Of a stretch of 64,000 nucleotides of DNA, positions 30,912 through 40,755 are shown in pieces; position 1 is the stretch's first letter; the number at the start of each line of letters is the position of its first letter. The notes under the pieces were generated by a model that searched no databases, had not been told where the DNA came from, and saw only the letters and a program-made list of their open reading frames with translations. This DNA comes from Cellulomonas persica (lineage in GTDB: Bacteria > Actinomycetota > Actinomycetes > Actinomycetales > Cellulomonadaceae). The stretch is from NCBI RefSeq assembly GCF_007989825.1, contig NZ_BJUA01000015.1, positions 1-64,000 of the forward strand, read 5' to 3'. A program made the translations under genes and the position numbers.

Positions 30912-32204
30912 TCATGCGGCGGGGGCGATCCGGGCGAGGCCGGCGATCGTGCGGTCCACGATGTCACCACCGCGCGGTTCGTAGCAGTCGGACAGGAGCT
31001 TGAGCACGAACTTCATGAGCAGCGGGCGCGGCAGGCCGTAGCGCGTGCAGATGCGCATGACCTCGGGGTGCTCGATGAGCTTCACGAAGACGCGGCCGAG
31101 CGTGTAGTAGCCGCCCAGGTCGTCCTTCATGCGGCTCTGGTACGTGCGCAGCGCACGCTCGCGGCCCGCGGCGGTGCCGCGCGCGAGGCCCTGCGCGATC
31201 GCGTCGGCGGCCACGCGCCCGGCCTGCAGGCCGTAGGCGATGCCCTCGCCGTTGAACGGGCTGACCATGCCGGCCGCGTCGCCCGCGAGCAGCAGGCCGT
31301 CGGCGTACAGCGGTCCGCGGTTGAAGCCCATCGGCAGCGCGGCGCCGCGCACCGGGCCCACCTGGTTCTCGGGCGTGAACTCCCACTCGGCGGGCGCGTT
31401 GCGCATCCAGGCGGCGAACAGCGCCTTGTAGTCGACCTTGGTCGCGGCGGCCGTGGAGCTCACCGAGCCGAGGCCGACGTTCGCCGTGCCGTCGCCGAGC
31501 GCGAAGATCCAGCCGTAGCCGGGCATCAGGTGCGACCGGCCGGGCGCGCCGTCCCACAGCTCGAGGTGCGACTCCATCCACGCGTCGTCGTGCCGCGGGG
31601 TCCGGAAGTACGTGCGGACGGCCACGCCCATCGGGCGGTCGTCGCGCTTGGTGCGGCCGACGCCCGTGGCGAGGCGTGCGCTGACGCCGTCGGCGGCGAC
31701 GACCACGCGGGCCCGGTACGTGATCTCGTCGCCCGCGCGCTTGCCGTCGGCGTCGACCGGACGCGCGGTCACGCCCACGACGCGACCCGAGCGCTCGTCG
31801 TGCACGGCGCCCGTGACGTTCGTCAGCTCGTGCAGCTTGGCGCCCGCGGCACGCGCGTGCTCGGCCAGGATCTGGTCGAGGGTCATGCGCGAACGGGCCA
31901 GACCGTACGAGGGGTACGAGGAGATCTCGGGCCACGGCAGCTCGAGGCGGTGCCCGCCGCCGAGCACGCGCAGGCCCTTGTTGCGGATCCAGCCGTCCTG
32001 CTCGCGGATCGGCACGGCCATGCGGACCAGCTCGGCGACCGCACGCGGCGTCAGCCCGTCGCCGCAGACCTTGTCGCGCGGGAACGACGCCTTCTCGAGC
32101 AGCAGGACGTCGAGCCCTGCACGCGCGCAGTGGTACGCGGTCGCGGCCCCGGCGGGACCGGCGCCCACGACGATGACGTCTGCGTCATCGGTTGCGACCA
32201 CCAC
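30912..32204 (-). CDS. menJ: FAD-dependent geranylgeranyl-reductase-family protein, MenJ-like
   Basis: The 430-residue flavoprotein has an N-terminal dinucleotide motif VVGAGPAG (12-19) and the LLLAGDAAGMVSPFNGEGI FAD motif. Members such as mycobacterial MenJ reduce one double bond of the menaquinone tail, and the position between menG and nuoA supports that role. The GTG at 32204 has GGAG seven bases upstream. As the first gene of the nuo operon it would be expressed with complex I; a Rex-like site lies 15-30 bases upstream. Other members reduce archaeal or chlorophyll lipids, so the exact bond reduced is uncertain. Confidence 0.85.
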   Translation of the reverse strand: MVVATDDADVIVVGAGPAGAATAYHCARAGLDVLLLEKASFPRDKVCGDGLTPRAVAELVRMAVPIREQDGWIRNKGLRVLGGGHRLELPWPEISSYPSYGLARSRMTLDQILAEHARAAGAKLHELTNVTGAVHDERSGRVVGVTARPVDADGKRAGDEITYRARVVVAADGVSARLATGVGRTKRDDRPMGVAVRTYFRTPRHDDAWMESHLELWDGAPGRSHLMPGYGWIFALGDGTANVGLGSVSSTAAATKVDYKALFAAWMRNAPAEWEFTPENQVGPVRGAALPMGFNRGPLYADGLLLAGDAAGMVSPFNGEGIAYGLQAGRVAADAIAQGLARGTAAGRERALRTYQSRMKDDLGGYYTLGRVFVKLIEHPEVMRICTRYGLPRPLLMKFVLKLLSDCYEPRGGDIVDRTIAGLARIAPAA

Positions 32205-32217
32205 GACTTCACTCCAC

Positions 32218-32236
32218 TTGTGACGTTGTTCACTTG
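32218..32236. promoter_or_regulatory. Candidate Rex operator (ROP) before menJ-nuo
   Basis: The sequence contains TGTGACGTTGTTCACT. The Streptomyces Rex consensus TGTGAACNNNTTCACA has GTGA and TCAC arms six bases apart; the same arms (32220-32223 and 32230-32233) and spacing occur here. It lies just downstream of a possible -10 box, where a bound repressor would block transcription. Rex is known to control nuo in Streptomyces, and a rex gene is in this window. Confidence 0.6.
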
Positions 32237-32246
32237 CGCTCGGGCG

Positions 32247-32252
32247 AGTCTA
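32247..32252 (-). promoter_or_regulatory. Possible -10 box of the menJ-nuo operon
   Basis: On the minus strand TATAGACT occurs about 45 bases before the menJ GTG; TAGACT is taken as the -10. This AT-containing patch stands out in the GC-rich gap and overlaps no gene. The Rex-like palindrome begins about ten bases downstream. Confidence 0.4.
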
Positions 32253-32380
32253 TAGGGGCCCTCCGGAGGGTGTCTGCGAAGGCTTACCTCACCTCGTGGC
32301 GCGAGTCGGCCCAGTCCCCGCGAACACCGGGAAACGGACACCGACCCGGCCCCGGGCGGACCGCGACCGCACCGCACCCG

Positions 32381-33076
32381 TCACGCCGGACGGGTCCCCC
32401 GGTGCAGCGCGACGATACCGCCGGACAGGTTCCGGAACGCGACGCCCGACCACCCCGCACGCTTGATGGTCAGCCCCAGCTCGCGCTGGTCCGGCCAGTC
32501 CCGGATCGACTCCGCGAGGTACACGTAGGCGTCCGAGTCGCGCGCGACCGCACGCGCCACGCGCGGCAGCGCCTGCGTGAGGTAGCCGGTGTAGACCGCC
32601 CGGAACGGCGCGAACGTCGGCGTCGAGAACTCGCACACGACGAGCCTGCCCCCCGGCTTGGTCACGCGCAGCATCTCCGCGAGCGCCGCCGGGACGTCCG
32701 GCACGTTGCGCAGACCGAACGAGATCGTCACCGCGTCGAACGACTCGTCGGCGAACGGCAGGTGCAGCGCGTCGCCCGCGACGAACGGCAGGTCCGGGCG
32801 GCGGCGCTTGCCGACGCCGAGCATCCCCTCGGACAGGTCGCACGGGACGACGAGCACACCCGCGTCGGCCAGCGGCTCCGACGACGTGCCCGTGCCCGCC
32901 GCGAGGTCGAGCACCGTCTCGCCCGGCTGCGCCCCGAGCGCCGCGAGCGTCGCCTTGCGCCACTGCCGGTCCTGGCCCATCGAGAGCACGTCGTTCGTCC
33001 GGTCGTAACGCTGCGCCACGGAGTCGAACATCGCTGCGACCTCGTCGGGCTGCTTGTCCAGGTTCGCTCGCGCCAT
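32381..33076 (-). CDS. menG: Demethylmenaquinone methyltransferase
   Basis: The 231-residue class I SAM methyltransferase (UbiE/MenG family) performs the last step of menaquinone synthesis. The SAM motif is [10 protein letters not shown] (55-64), with DLSEGML and the family signature SFGLRNVPD following. Start ATG gives the family-typical N-terminus ending in [13 protein letters not shown]. It is divergent from menF with 104 bases between. Confidence 0.95.
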   Translation of the reverse strand: MARANLDKQPDEVAAMFDSVAQRYDRTNDVLSMGQDRQWRKATLAALGAQPGETVLDLAAGTGTSSEPLADAGVLVVPCDLSEGMLGVGKRRRPDLPFVAGDALHLPFADESFDAVTISFGLRNVPDVPAALAEMLRVTKPGGRLVVCEFSTPTFAPFRAVYTGYLTQALPRVARAVARDSDAYVYLAESIRDWPDQRELGLTIKRAGWSGVAFRNLSGGIVALHRGTRPA

Positions 33077-33166
33077 GCGCCCATCGTGCCAGCCCACGCG
33101 GGCTCGGCACGACGCGGCCACCGACGACGGCGCGGCGCGTGGCGTCGACCACCGCGCGCACGGGCC

Positions 33167-33172
33167 TACCCT
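33167..33172 (+). promoter_or_regulatory. Leaderless promoter -10 box of menF
   Basis: TACCCT is followed by eight bases and the ATG at 33181. No ribosome binding site precedes the ATG, which fits a leaderless transcript. Confidence 0.45.
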
Positions 33173-33180
33173 GGTCGGTG

Positions 33181-34569
33181 ATGAGCACGCTGACCTCCGC
33201 CCCTGCGGAGCGACTCCCCCACCCCCTCGTCGTGCGGACCGTCGCGCTCGACCTGCCGGGCGCCCCCGCGACACCCGCGGCCGCGCCCCCCACGGACGGG
33301 ACGCTCCCCGAGGCCGACCCGACCGACCTCCTCGACCTGCTGCCCGCGCCGGGCAGCGAGGCCGCCGACGGTGCCGCGCCGCTCGCGTGGGTGCGCCGCG
33401 GCGACGGGCTCGTCGGCTGGGGTGAGCTGCTGCGCTTCGAGGTCGCCGGCGCCGAGCGGTTCGCGCAGGCCGAGCGCGCGTGGCGCGAGGTGCTCGCGCA
33501 CGCGGTGGTCCGCGACGAGGTCCAGCTCCCGGGCACCGGCCCGGTCGCGTTCGGCTCCTTCGCGTTCGACGAGCACTCGGCGGCCGGTGGCGTCGTCGTC
33601 GTGCCGCGCGTGGTCGTCGGACGACGAGGCGGGCGCGCGTGGCTCACGACGATGACCGTGGGCGCCGCGCTCGGGCCCGTGCCGGACCTCGCCGAGCTCG
33701 TGGGCGCACCGCCCGCCCCCGCGTCGCCCGGCGCGGTCACCTACGGCGACGGCGCGGTCACCGCGGACGGCTGGCGCGACGTGGTCGCCGCCGGGATCGC
33801 CGCGGTGCGCGACGGCGAGGTCGACAAGGTCGTCCTCGCGCGCGACGTCGAGGCCCGCACCGAGCACCCGCTCGACGTGCGCTGGGCGCTGCAGCGGCTC
33901 GCGCACGGGTACTCGTCGTGCTGGACGTTCAGCGTCGACGGCATGCTCGGCGCCACGCCGGAGCTGCTCGTGCGCTCCGAGAAGGGCCTCGTGACGTCCC
34001 GCGTGCTGGCCGGCACGATCCGGCGCACCGGCGACGACGCCGCGGACCTGGCCCGCGCCGCGATCCTCGCGCACTCGTCGAAGGACCTCGAGGAGCACGA
34101 GTACGCCGTGCGGTCCGTCGCGCACGCGCTCGAGCCGTTCTGCTCCTCGACCAACGTCCCCGACGTGCCGTTCGTGCTGCACCTGCCGAACGTGCTGCAC
34201 CTCGCGTCCGACGTCACCGGCGTGCTCGGGGGCGAGGCCCACGCGCACCCCTCCTCGCTCGCGCTCGCCGCGGCGCTGCACCCGACCGCCGCGGTGTGCG
34301 GCACGCCCACCCAGGCCGCCGCGACGCTCATCCGGCGCATCGAGGGCATGGACCGGGCGCGCTACGCGGGCCCGGTCGGGTGGTTCGGCGCCGACGGCGA
34401 CGGCGAGTGGGGCATCGCGCTGCGCTCGGCGCAGACGTCGGCGGCCGACCCGCACCGCGTGCGCCTGTTCGCGGGCTGCGGGATCGTCGCGGCGTCCGAC
34501 CCGGCGGCCGAGCTCGCCGAGTCCGAGGCCAAGCTCGTGCCCATGCGCACGGCCATCGGATCCGACTGA
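33181..34569 (+). CDS. menF: Isochorismate synthase
   Basis: The 462-residue chorismate-binding enzyme converts chorismate to isochorismate, the entry to menaquinone synthesis. The C-terminal half carries the family core: [22 protein letters not shown] with catalytic Glu, [10 protein letters not shown], and [20 protein letters not shown] 33181 was preferred over an ATG 14 codons upstream because of the leaderless-type promoter. EntC/DhbC enzymes share this fold, but the men neighbours and absence of siderophore genes favour MenF. Confidence 0.92.
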   Translation: MSTLTSAPAERLPHPLVVRTVALDLPGAPATPAAAPPTDGTLPEADPTDLLDLLPAPGSEAADGAAPLAWVRRGDGLVGWGELLRFEVAGAERFAQAERAWREVLAHAVVRDEVQLPGTGPVAFGSFAFDEHSAAGGVVVVPRVVVGRRGGRAWLTTMTVGAALGPVPDLAELVGAPPAPASPGAVTYGDGAVTADGWRDVVAAGIAAVRDGEVDKVVLARDVEARTEHPLDVRWALQRLAHGYSSCWTFSVDGMLGATPELLVRSEKGLVTSRVLAGTIRRTGDDAADLARAAILAHSSKDLEEHEYAVRSVAHALEPFCSSTNVPDVPFVLHLPNVLHLASDVTGVLGGEAHAHPSSLALAAALHPTAAVCGTPTQAAATLIRRIEGMDRARYAGPVGWFGADGDGEWGIALRSAQTSAADPHRVRLFAGCGIVAASDPAAELAESEAKLVPMRTAIGSD

Positions 34570-34639
34570 CGCGCACCTGACGCGCACCTGACCCGCGCCC
34601 GACCGGCCCGCGCCCACGCCTGACCCGCACGGGCAGCAC

Positions 34640-34680
34640 GAGGCCCGGCCGGTCGGCGTGCGCCGACTCGACCGGGCCTC
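34640..34680. terminator. Bidirectional hairpin after menF
   Basis: GAGGCCCGG (34640-34648) pairs with 34672-34680, and an inner GTCGGCG (34652-34658) pairs with 34661-34667. The element lies in the 184-base gap between the convergent menF and htrA-like genes. Confidence 0.65.
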
Positions 34681-34713
34681 GGCGCGGGACCGGGGGTGCC
34701 GGGTCCCGCGGCT

Positions 34714-34746
34714 TCTCGGCGGGTTCAGGGGGGAGCCCCGCCGAGA
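34714..34746 (-). terminator. Hairpin after the htrA-like gene
   Basis: TCTCGGCGGG (34714-34723) and its perfect complement (34737-34746) lie eight bases past the stop of the minus-strand protease gene. Confidence 0.55.
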
Positions 34747-34753
34747 GCTCAGG

Positions 34754-36346
34754 TCAGCCCTGGTTCTGCTGCAACCACTCCCACAGCTCCTGGGGCGTCA
34801 TGCTGTTCAGGTCGGGCATCTGGCTGCCCTGGTCCTGGCCCTGGTCCCCGCCCTGGTCCTGACCCTGGCCCTGGTCCTGGTCCTGGCCGAACGGGTTGCG
34901 GCCCTGGCCGCCGCCCGGCTGCTGCTGCTCGGGCTGCTGCTGGTCCGGCGTCGCGTCCTCCCGCGTCGCGAGCGTGACCTCGACGTCGATCGCCTTGCCG
35001 TCGCGCACCACGGTCAGCGTGACCTGGTCGCCCGACGCGTGCGCCCGGACGAACGCGGTCAGCGACTCCGCGCCGCCCACGGCGTCGCCGTCGATCCCGA
35101 CGACCACGTCGTCGACCTCCAGGCCGGCCTTCGCCGCCGGAGATCCCTCGTTGACCTGCTTGACGACCGCACCCGCACGCGTCACGCCGTCGGCCGTCGC
35201 GGTGCCGTCGTCGAGACCGACGCCGAGGAACGCGTGCTTCGCCGTGCCGGACTCGATGAGCTGGCCCGCGACGTTCTTGACCAGGTCGACGGGGATCGCG
35301 AAGCCCAGGCCGATCGACCCGGACTGCTGCGACGTCGTCGCGATCGACGAGTTGATGCCGATGACGCGGCCCTGAGCGTCGAACAGCGGACCACCGGAGT
35401 TGCCGGGGTTGACCGACGCGTCGACCTGGATCGCGTTGGTCACCGTGGTCTCGGAGCCCGACTCGTCCTGCGTCGAGACGGGACGGTCGATCGCCGAGAC
35501 GATGCCGGTGGTCACGGTGCTCTGCAGGCCGAGCGGGTTGCCGACCGCCATGACCGCCTGGCCGACGCGCACGCCCTCGGACGTGCCGAGCGCGGCCGGC
35601 TGCAGGTCGGACGGCGGGTCGACGAGCTTGATCACCGCGAGGTCCGTGGTCGGGTCCGTGCCCACCACGTCCGCGGTGAAGATGCGGCCGTCGGTCAGCG
35701 TGACCTCGACCTGGTCGTCCTGCGCACCCGCGACGACGTGGTTGTTGGTGACGATGTGGCCCTCGTCGTCGATCACGACGCCCGAGCCGAGCGCCGTGCC
35801 CGACGAGGACGTCGTCTCGATCGCGACGACGGAGGCCTGCACGGCGGCGGAGACGGCCTGCCAGTCCGGGGCGTCGTCCGACGAGCCGGAGACCGGCACC
35901 GTGTCGGTGGACGACTGGCCGAGCTGCGCGAACGAGCTCGAGCCGTTCGAGTCCGCCGGTGCGGCCGGACCGCGGTCGAGCTCGGACGTGATGCCGAGCG
36001 TCGCTGCGGCGGCGACGAGCGCGCTGGCGGCCGCGGCGGTCACCGGGATCCAGATGCGGCGCTTGGGGCGCTCCGGCGCGGCGGGTGCCGCGGGGTCGGT
36101 CGGCTGCGGCCCGGCGGCCCACGGGTTCGGCTGCGGCTGGTGCTGCGCCGGGCCGGCGTGCACGGGGGCGTACGCGGCGGGGGCCGCCGCAGGCGCGGCC
36201 GCGGGGATCGCGGGCTGCGCGGCAGTCGTCGGCACGGCCCCGGTGGGCGCCGCGGGGGTCGGCGGTGCGGGGGTCGGCGGTGCGGGGACCGGCGGCAGCG
36301 GCTGGGTCGGCTCTGCCTGCGGGTGGTTCTCGGGTGTCGTGGTCAT
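34754..36346 (-). CDS. HtrA/DegP-type membrane-anchored serine protease with PDZ domain
   Basis: The 530-residue protein has a Pro/Ala-rich cytoplasmic N-terminus (1-95), one membrane helix (about 98-118), a trypsin-like domain with triad His203, Asp235 and Ser317 (GNSGGP), a PDZ domain (about 375-470), and a Gln/Gly/Asp-rich tail ending in QELWEWLQQNQG. This layout resembles mycobacterial PepD/HtrA envelope quality-control proteases. ATG 36346 has GAGGAG nine bases upstream. The tail contains short GQ/DQG repeats. It is a standalone gene between menF and menD. Confidence 0.92.
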   Translation of the reverse strand: MTTTPENHPQAEPTQPLPPVPAPPTPAPPTPAAPTGAVPTTAAQPAIPAAAPAAAPAAYAPVHAGPAQHQPQPNPWAAGPQPTDPAAPAAPERPKRRIWIPVTAAAASALVAAAATLGITSELDRGPAAPADSNGSSSFAQLGQSSTDTVPVSGSSDDAPDWQAVSAAVQASVVAIETTSSSGTALGSGVVIDDEGHIVTNNHVVAGAQDDQVEVTLTDGRIFTADVVGTDPTTDLAVIKLVDPPSDLQPAALGTSEGVRVGQAVMAVGNPLGLQSTVTTGIVSAIDRPVSTQDESGSETTVTNAIQVDASVNPGNSGGPLFDAQGRVIGINSSIATTSQQSGSIGLGFAIPVDLVKNVAGQLIESGTAKHAFLGVGLDDGTATADGVTRAGAVVKQVNEGSPAAKAGLEVDDVVVGIDGDAVGGAESLTAFVRAHASGDQVTLTVVRDGKAIDVEVTLATREDATPDQQQPEQQQPGGGQGRNPFGQDQDQGQGQDQGGDQGQDQGSQMPDLNSMTPQELWEWLQQNQG

Positions 36347-36481
36347 GGTCGCGAGCTCCTCCTCGGTTCGGCCTCCATGGAACGTCGCGCATCTGGGCGC
36401 ACGCTTGCATGAACCTGTGAGTTCGCTGGAAGTTTGGTGCACACGCGAGAGGGCGGCCGGAACGCACCCGCACGGCCGGGC

Positions 36482-38383
36482 TCAGGCGTCGAGCGCCTGC
36501 GCGGCCGCGGCTGCGACGCTCCGGGCGAGCAGCTGCGTCTGCGCTCGTCGTCCCGCGCGGTCCACCCGCACCTCGACGACGCTCACCCCGCGCCCCGGAG
36601 CGGCGAGTGCGGGCAGCAGCGCGTCGACCTCGACGACGCGCGTGTGCCGCACCCCGTACCCCGCGCACAGTGCGGCGAGGTCGGCGCCGTGCGGCGTGGC
36701 GAAGACGCGCTCGAACACCGCGGCGCGGTGCGGCTCGCCGTGCTCGAGCGTCGCGAAGATCGACCCTCCGTCGTCGTTCGCGACCACGACCTGCAGGTCC
36801 ACGGCGGGCTCGCCGGGACCACGCAGCAGCCCGCCCACGTCGTGCAGGAACGTGAGGTCACCGACGAGCGCACGCACGCGGCGGTGCGGCAGGCCGAGGG
36901 CGACGCCCGTCGCGGTCGACAGCGTGCCGTCGATCCCGGCCAGGCCGCGGTTGGCCAGGACGAGCGGGGGCGTGTCCCAGCGCGCGACGAGGTCGAGGTC
37001 CCGCACCGGGTTGGACGAGCCGACGACGACCACGTCCTGCGGTGCGCTCGCGAGCGCGAGCGTGCGTGCGAGCACCGGGCCGGTGATCCGCGCACCCGTG
37101 CGTGAGCGGCGGCCGCGGACGGCCTCGGGTCCGTCGTCGAGCACCGCGTCGATCGCCGCCCGTGCGGCCTCGTCGGCCGCGAGCCACGACTCGAGCCAGC
37201 CCGCGGGTCCGCGCATGCGGCCCTGGCGCATGCGCGCGGGCGCCTCGAGCAGCACCTGGTCGGCCGAGCGCGCCGCGTCGTACCAGTCGGCGCCGCGCGG
37301 CGCGAGGACGATCACCTCGACGTCGTCGCGCGCGAGGAGCTGCTGGACGGGGCGCGACAGCGTGGGGCGGCCGAGCACGACGACGCGGCGCACGCGACCG
37401 CCGAGCCGCTCGTCGGCCAGGAGCAGGCGGTACGCGCTGATCGCGCACGGCCCGCCGCGGGCGCCCGACGACGGCTCGGCGAGCAGCGGCCACGCGTTGA
37501 CCTCGGCGAGGCGCCGCGCGGCGGCGCCGGCACCGTCACCGGCGACGACCACGGTCGGGATGCCGCTCAGCCGGCCGGGGCCGCGCCGGCTCGCGCGCTC
37601 GGCGGGCTCGGACGTGCGCGGGGTCGTGCCGCTCGTGGCGGCCTGGAGGACCGCGGGGATCGCGCCGGTCGTCGTCGGGACCACGGGGTGCGGACGCGAC
37701 TGCACATGCGTCAGGCCCTCCGGCGAGGGTTCCGGCCACGGCTCGTCGCCCGGGACGAGCGGCTCGCGGAACGCGACGTCGAGGTGCACAGGACCCGGGT
37801 CGCCCGTGCGCGCGCCCGTGGCCGCGGCGACCGCACGTGACGCCACGCGCCGCAGGTCGCGCGCCTCGTGCGGCAGGCCGACGGGCGCGGGCAGGTCGAC
37901 GCCGAGCCGCACCGCGGAGCCGAACATGCCCGCCTGCTCGGTGGTCTGGTTGGCGCCCGTGCCGCGCAGCTCGTGCGGGCGGTCCGCGGTGACGACGACG
38001 AGCGGCAGGCCGCTGTGGTGCGCCTCGAGGACCGCGGGGTGCAGGTTGGCCGCGGCGGTGCCCGAGGTGGTCACGACGGCGACGGGGCGCGCGGTCGCGG
38101 GGCCGTCGTCGGCGTGCGCGGAGGCCTTGGCGAGGCCGAGCGCGAGGAACGCGGCCGCACGCTCGTCGATCCGCACGTGCAGCCGCAGCGCGGGCGCGTG
38201 CTCGGGGCGTTCGCCGTCGGGGGCGCTCGCGTCCGCGAGCGCGTACGCGAACGGCGCGCTGCGCGAGCCGGGGGCGAGGACGACGTCCTCGACACCCAGC
38301 GCCGCGAGCGCCTGCACGAGCACGCGGGCGGCCGCGACAGCGGGCGATCCGGGAGCGGGCGCCGTCGTCACGCCGGACATCAT
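36482..38383 (-). CDS. menD: 2-succinyl-5-enolpyruvyl-6-hydroxy-3-cyclohexene-1-carboxylate synthase
   Basis: The 633-residue thiamine-diphosphate enzyme joins 2-oxoglutarate to isochorismate. The N-terminal pyrimidine domain has APGSRSAPFAYAL, the catalytic-Glu region RIDERAAAFLALGLAK and the TTSGTAAANLHPAV loop; the C-terminal domain has the cofactor motif GDLTFLHDVGGLL through ANDDGGSIF. The start (ATGATG) overlaps the menC stop, so the pair is coupled. The central linker (about 225-270) is Thr/Pro/Arg-rich and longer than usual. Confidence 0.95.
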   Translation of the reverse strand: MMSGVTTAPAPGSPAVAAARVLVQALAALGVEDVVLAPGSRSAPFAYALADASAPDGERPEHAPALRLHVRIDERAAAFLALGLAKASAHADDGPATARPVAVVTTSGTAAANLHPAVLEAHHSGLPLVVVTADRPHELRGTGANQTTEQAGMFGSAVRLGVDLPAPVGLPHEARDLRRVASRAVAAATGARTGDPGPVHLDVAFREPLVPGDEPWPEPSPEGLTHVQSRPHPVVPTTTGAIPAVLQAATSGTTPRTSEPAERASRRGPGRLSGIPTVVVAGDGAGAAARRLAEVNAWPLLAEPSSGARGGPCAISAYRLLLADERLGGRVRRVVVLGRPTLSRPVQQLLARDDVEVIVLAPRGADWYDAARSADQVLLEAPARMRQGRMRGPAGWLESWLAADEAARAAIDAVLDDGPEAVRGRRSRTGARITGPVLARTLALASAPQDVVVVGSSNPVRDLDLVARWDTPPLVLANRGLAGIDGTLSTATGVALGLPHRRVRALVGDLTFLHDVGGLLRGPGEPAVDLQVVVANDDGGSIFATLEHGEPHRAAVFERVFATPHGADLAALCAGYGVRHTRVVEVDALLPALAAPGRGVSVVEVRVDRAGRRAQTQLLARSVAAAAAQALDA

Positions 38384-39351
38384 GCCCGTTCCGGACGCGT
38401 GAGGAGACCACGGACCGCGGCCGTACGGGCACGCCAGCGGGCGTCGAGCTCGTCGTCGGCCGCGGCGGCGGCCACGAGCGCGGCGTCGGGTAGCGGCCGG
38501 CGCACGGGCAGCGCGCCGTCGGCCGGCAGCAGCGGGTCGGCGACGAGGTCGGCCGTCAGGAGCTGCGCGGTGGCCAGGCCGCACGCGTACGGCAGCTCGG
38601 GCAGCGCCGCCGCGAGCGCGACGCCCGCGGCGAGCCCGACCGACGACTCGAGCGCGGACGACACGACCACGGGCAGCCCGATGCGCTCCGCGAGCTCGAG
38701 GCACGCGCGCACTCCCCCGAGCGGCTGCACCTTGAGCACGACGACGTCCGCGGCGTGTGCGCGCGCGACCGCGAGCGGGTCGGCCGCGCGGCGGATCGAC
38801 TCGTCCGCGGCGATCGGGACGTGCGTGCGGCGCCGCAGCGCCGCGAGGTCGTCGACCGTGGGCACGGGCTGCTCGGCGTACTCGAGCCCGCCCGCCGCGC
38901 CGTCGAGCACCGCGAGCCGGCGCACCGCCTCGTCGACGTCCCACGCGGCGTTCGCGTCGACGCGGATCGCGCCGTCGGGGCCGATCGCGTCACGCACCGC
39001 CTCGAGGCGCGCGACCTCGTCGGACACGTCCTGCCCGCGCTCGGCGACCTTGACCTTGGCGGTGCGGCACCCGCCCGAGGCGAGCACGATGCGGCGCGCG
39101 GTGTCCGCGTCGACCGCCGGGACCGTGACGTTGACCGGCACCCGGTCCCGGACCGGCTCGGGCCAGCCGAGCTCGGCGGCCTCGTGCGCGGCCCGCCACC
39201 AGGAGGAGGACTCCTCGTCGTCGTAGTCCCAGAACGGCGAGAACTCCCCCCAGCCCGCGTCCCCACGGACCAGCACGCCGTCGCGCGAGGTCAGGCCGCG
39301 GAACCGGGTGCGCATCGGCACCGACCACACGACGACGTCCGGGGCGAGCAT
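38380..39351 (-). CDS. menC: o-Succinylbenzoate synthase
   Basis: The 323-residue enolase-superfamily enzyme dehydrates the MenD/MenH product. It has the catalytic AKVKV pair, metal ligands in RVDANAAW, LEYAEQP and AADES, and the second lysine in VLKVQPLGG. The gene is divergent from menB with 78 bases between, and its stop overlaps the menD start. Confidence 0.94.
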   Translation of the reverse strand: MLAPDVVVWSVPMRTRFRGLTSRDGVLVRGDAGWGEFSPFWDYDDEESSSWWRAAHEAAELGWPEPVRDRVPVNVTVPAVDADTARRIVLASGGCRTAKVKVAERGQDVSDEVARLEAVRDAIGPDGAIRVDANAAWDVDEAVRRLAVLDGAAGGLEYAEQPVPTVDDLAALRRRTHVPIAADESIRRAADPLAVARAHAADVVVLKVQPLGGVRACLELAERIGLPVVVSSALESSVGLAAGVALAAALPELPYACGLATAQLLTADLVADPLLPADGALPVRRPLPDAALVAAAAADDELDARWRARTAAVRGLLTRPERA

Positions 39352-39416
39352 CGGTCCAGGTTACGTGCCGCACCTGCGACCCCCTCTGCTCGTCGGCCGC
39401 CTTGCCGCCCGCTCGT

Positions 39417-39422
39417 TAGGGT
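39417..39422 (+). promoter_or_regulatory. Leaderless promoter -10 box of menB
   Basis: TAGGGT is followed by seven bases and GTG 39430. This supports choosing 39430 over the in-frame GTG at 39421, which overlaps the box. Confidence 0.5.
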
Positions 39423-39429
39423 GAGCGCC

Positions 39430-40389
<960 letters not shown>

Positions 40390-40423
40390 CGCGGGCGTCG
40401 GGTCGCGGCGCGGCCTCGTCGGG

Positions 40424-40454
40424 CCGGCGCCTGCCCCCCACCCACCGGCGCCGG
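40424..40454. terminator. Possible hairpin between menB and the small membrane protein gene
   Basis: CCGGCGCC (40424-40431) pairs with GGCGCCGG (40447-40454) across a C-rich 15-base loop, in the 66-base gap between convergent genes. Confidence 0.4.
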
Positions 40455-40455
40455 G

Positions 40456-40614
40456 TCAGCTGCCGGACGCGAACCAGGCCATGACGTCGACGACCTGCGC
40501 GACGACGAACGCCGCGCCGATGACGAGAGCGAGCAGGACGACGCCCGCCGCGACGACCGCGCCTGCGGAGGCGACATCGTGCTCGACGAGCTCATGTGCG
40601 GAATCCGTGGTCAT
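40456..40614 (-). CDS. Small single-pass membrane protein, unknown function
   Basis: The product has 52 residues: an acidic N-terminus and one strong hydrophobic helix (about residues 18-44, AVVAAGVVLLALVIGAAFVV). Third codon positions are mostly G or C like its neighbours, supporting a real gene. The start at 40614 (MTTDSAHE) was chosen over one eight codons upstream; neither has a clear ribosome site. No family is recognised. Confidence 0.5.
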   Translation of the reverse strand: MTTDSAHELVEHDVASAGAVVAAGVVLLALVIGAAFVVAQVVDVMAWFASGS

Positions 40615-40706
40615 GGACCCAGGTTCGTCCGCGGGCACCGGTCACCGCGTCGGCCGCCGGACCGGTCCTCCCAGCGCGCTCACCCCACCGCGGGCGGGTG
40701 CACGAA

Positions 40707-40741
40707 GGCCGGGCCTCCACCCGAGGGTGGACGGCCCGGCC
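40707..40741 (-). terminator. Strong terminator of the DUF3048 lipoprotein gene
   Basis: A long inverted repeat (GGCCGGGCC then TCCACCC paired with GGGTGGA, then GGCCCGGCC) folds to about 16 pairs with a 2-base loop and one bulge. It ends 14 bases after the gene's stop. Confidence 0.7.
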
Positions 40742-40755
40742 GACGACAGGTGGAC

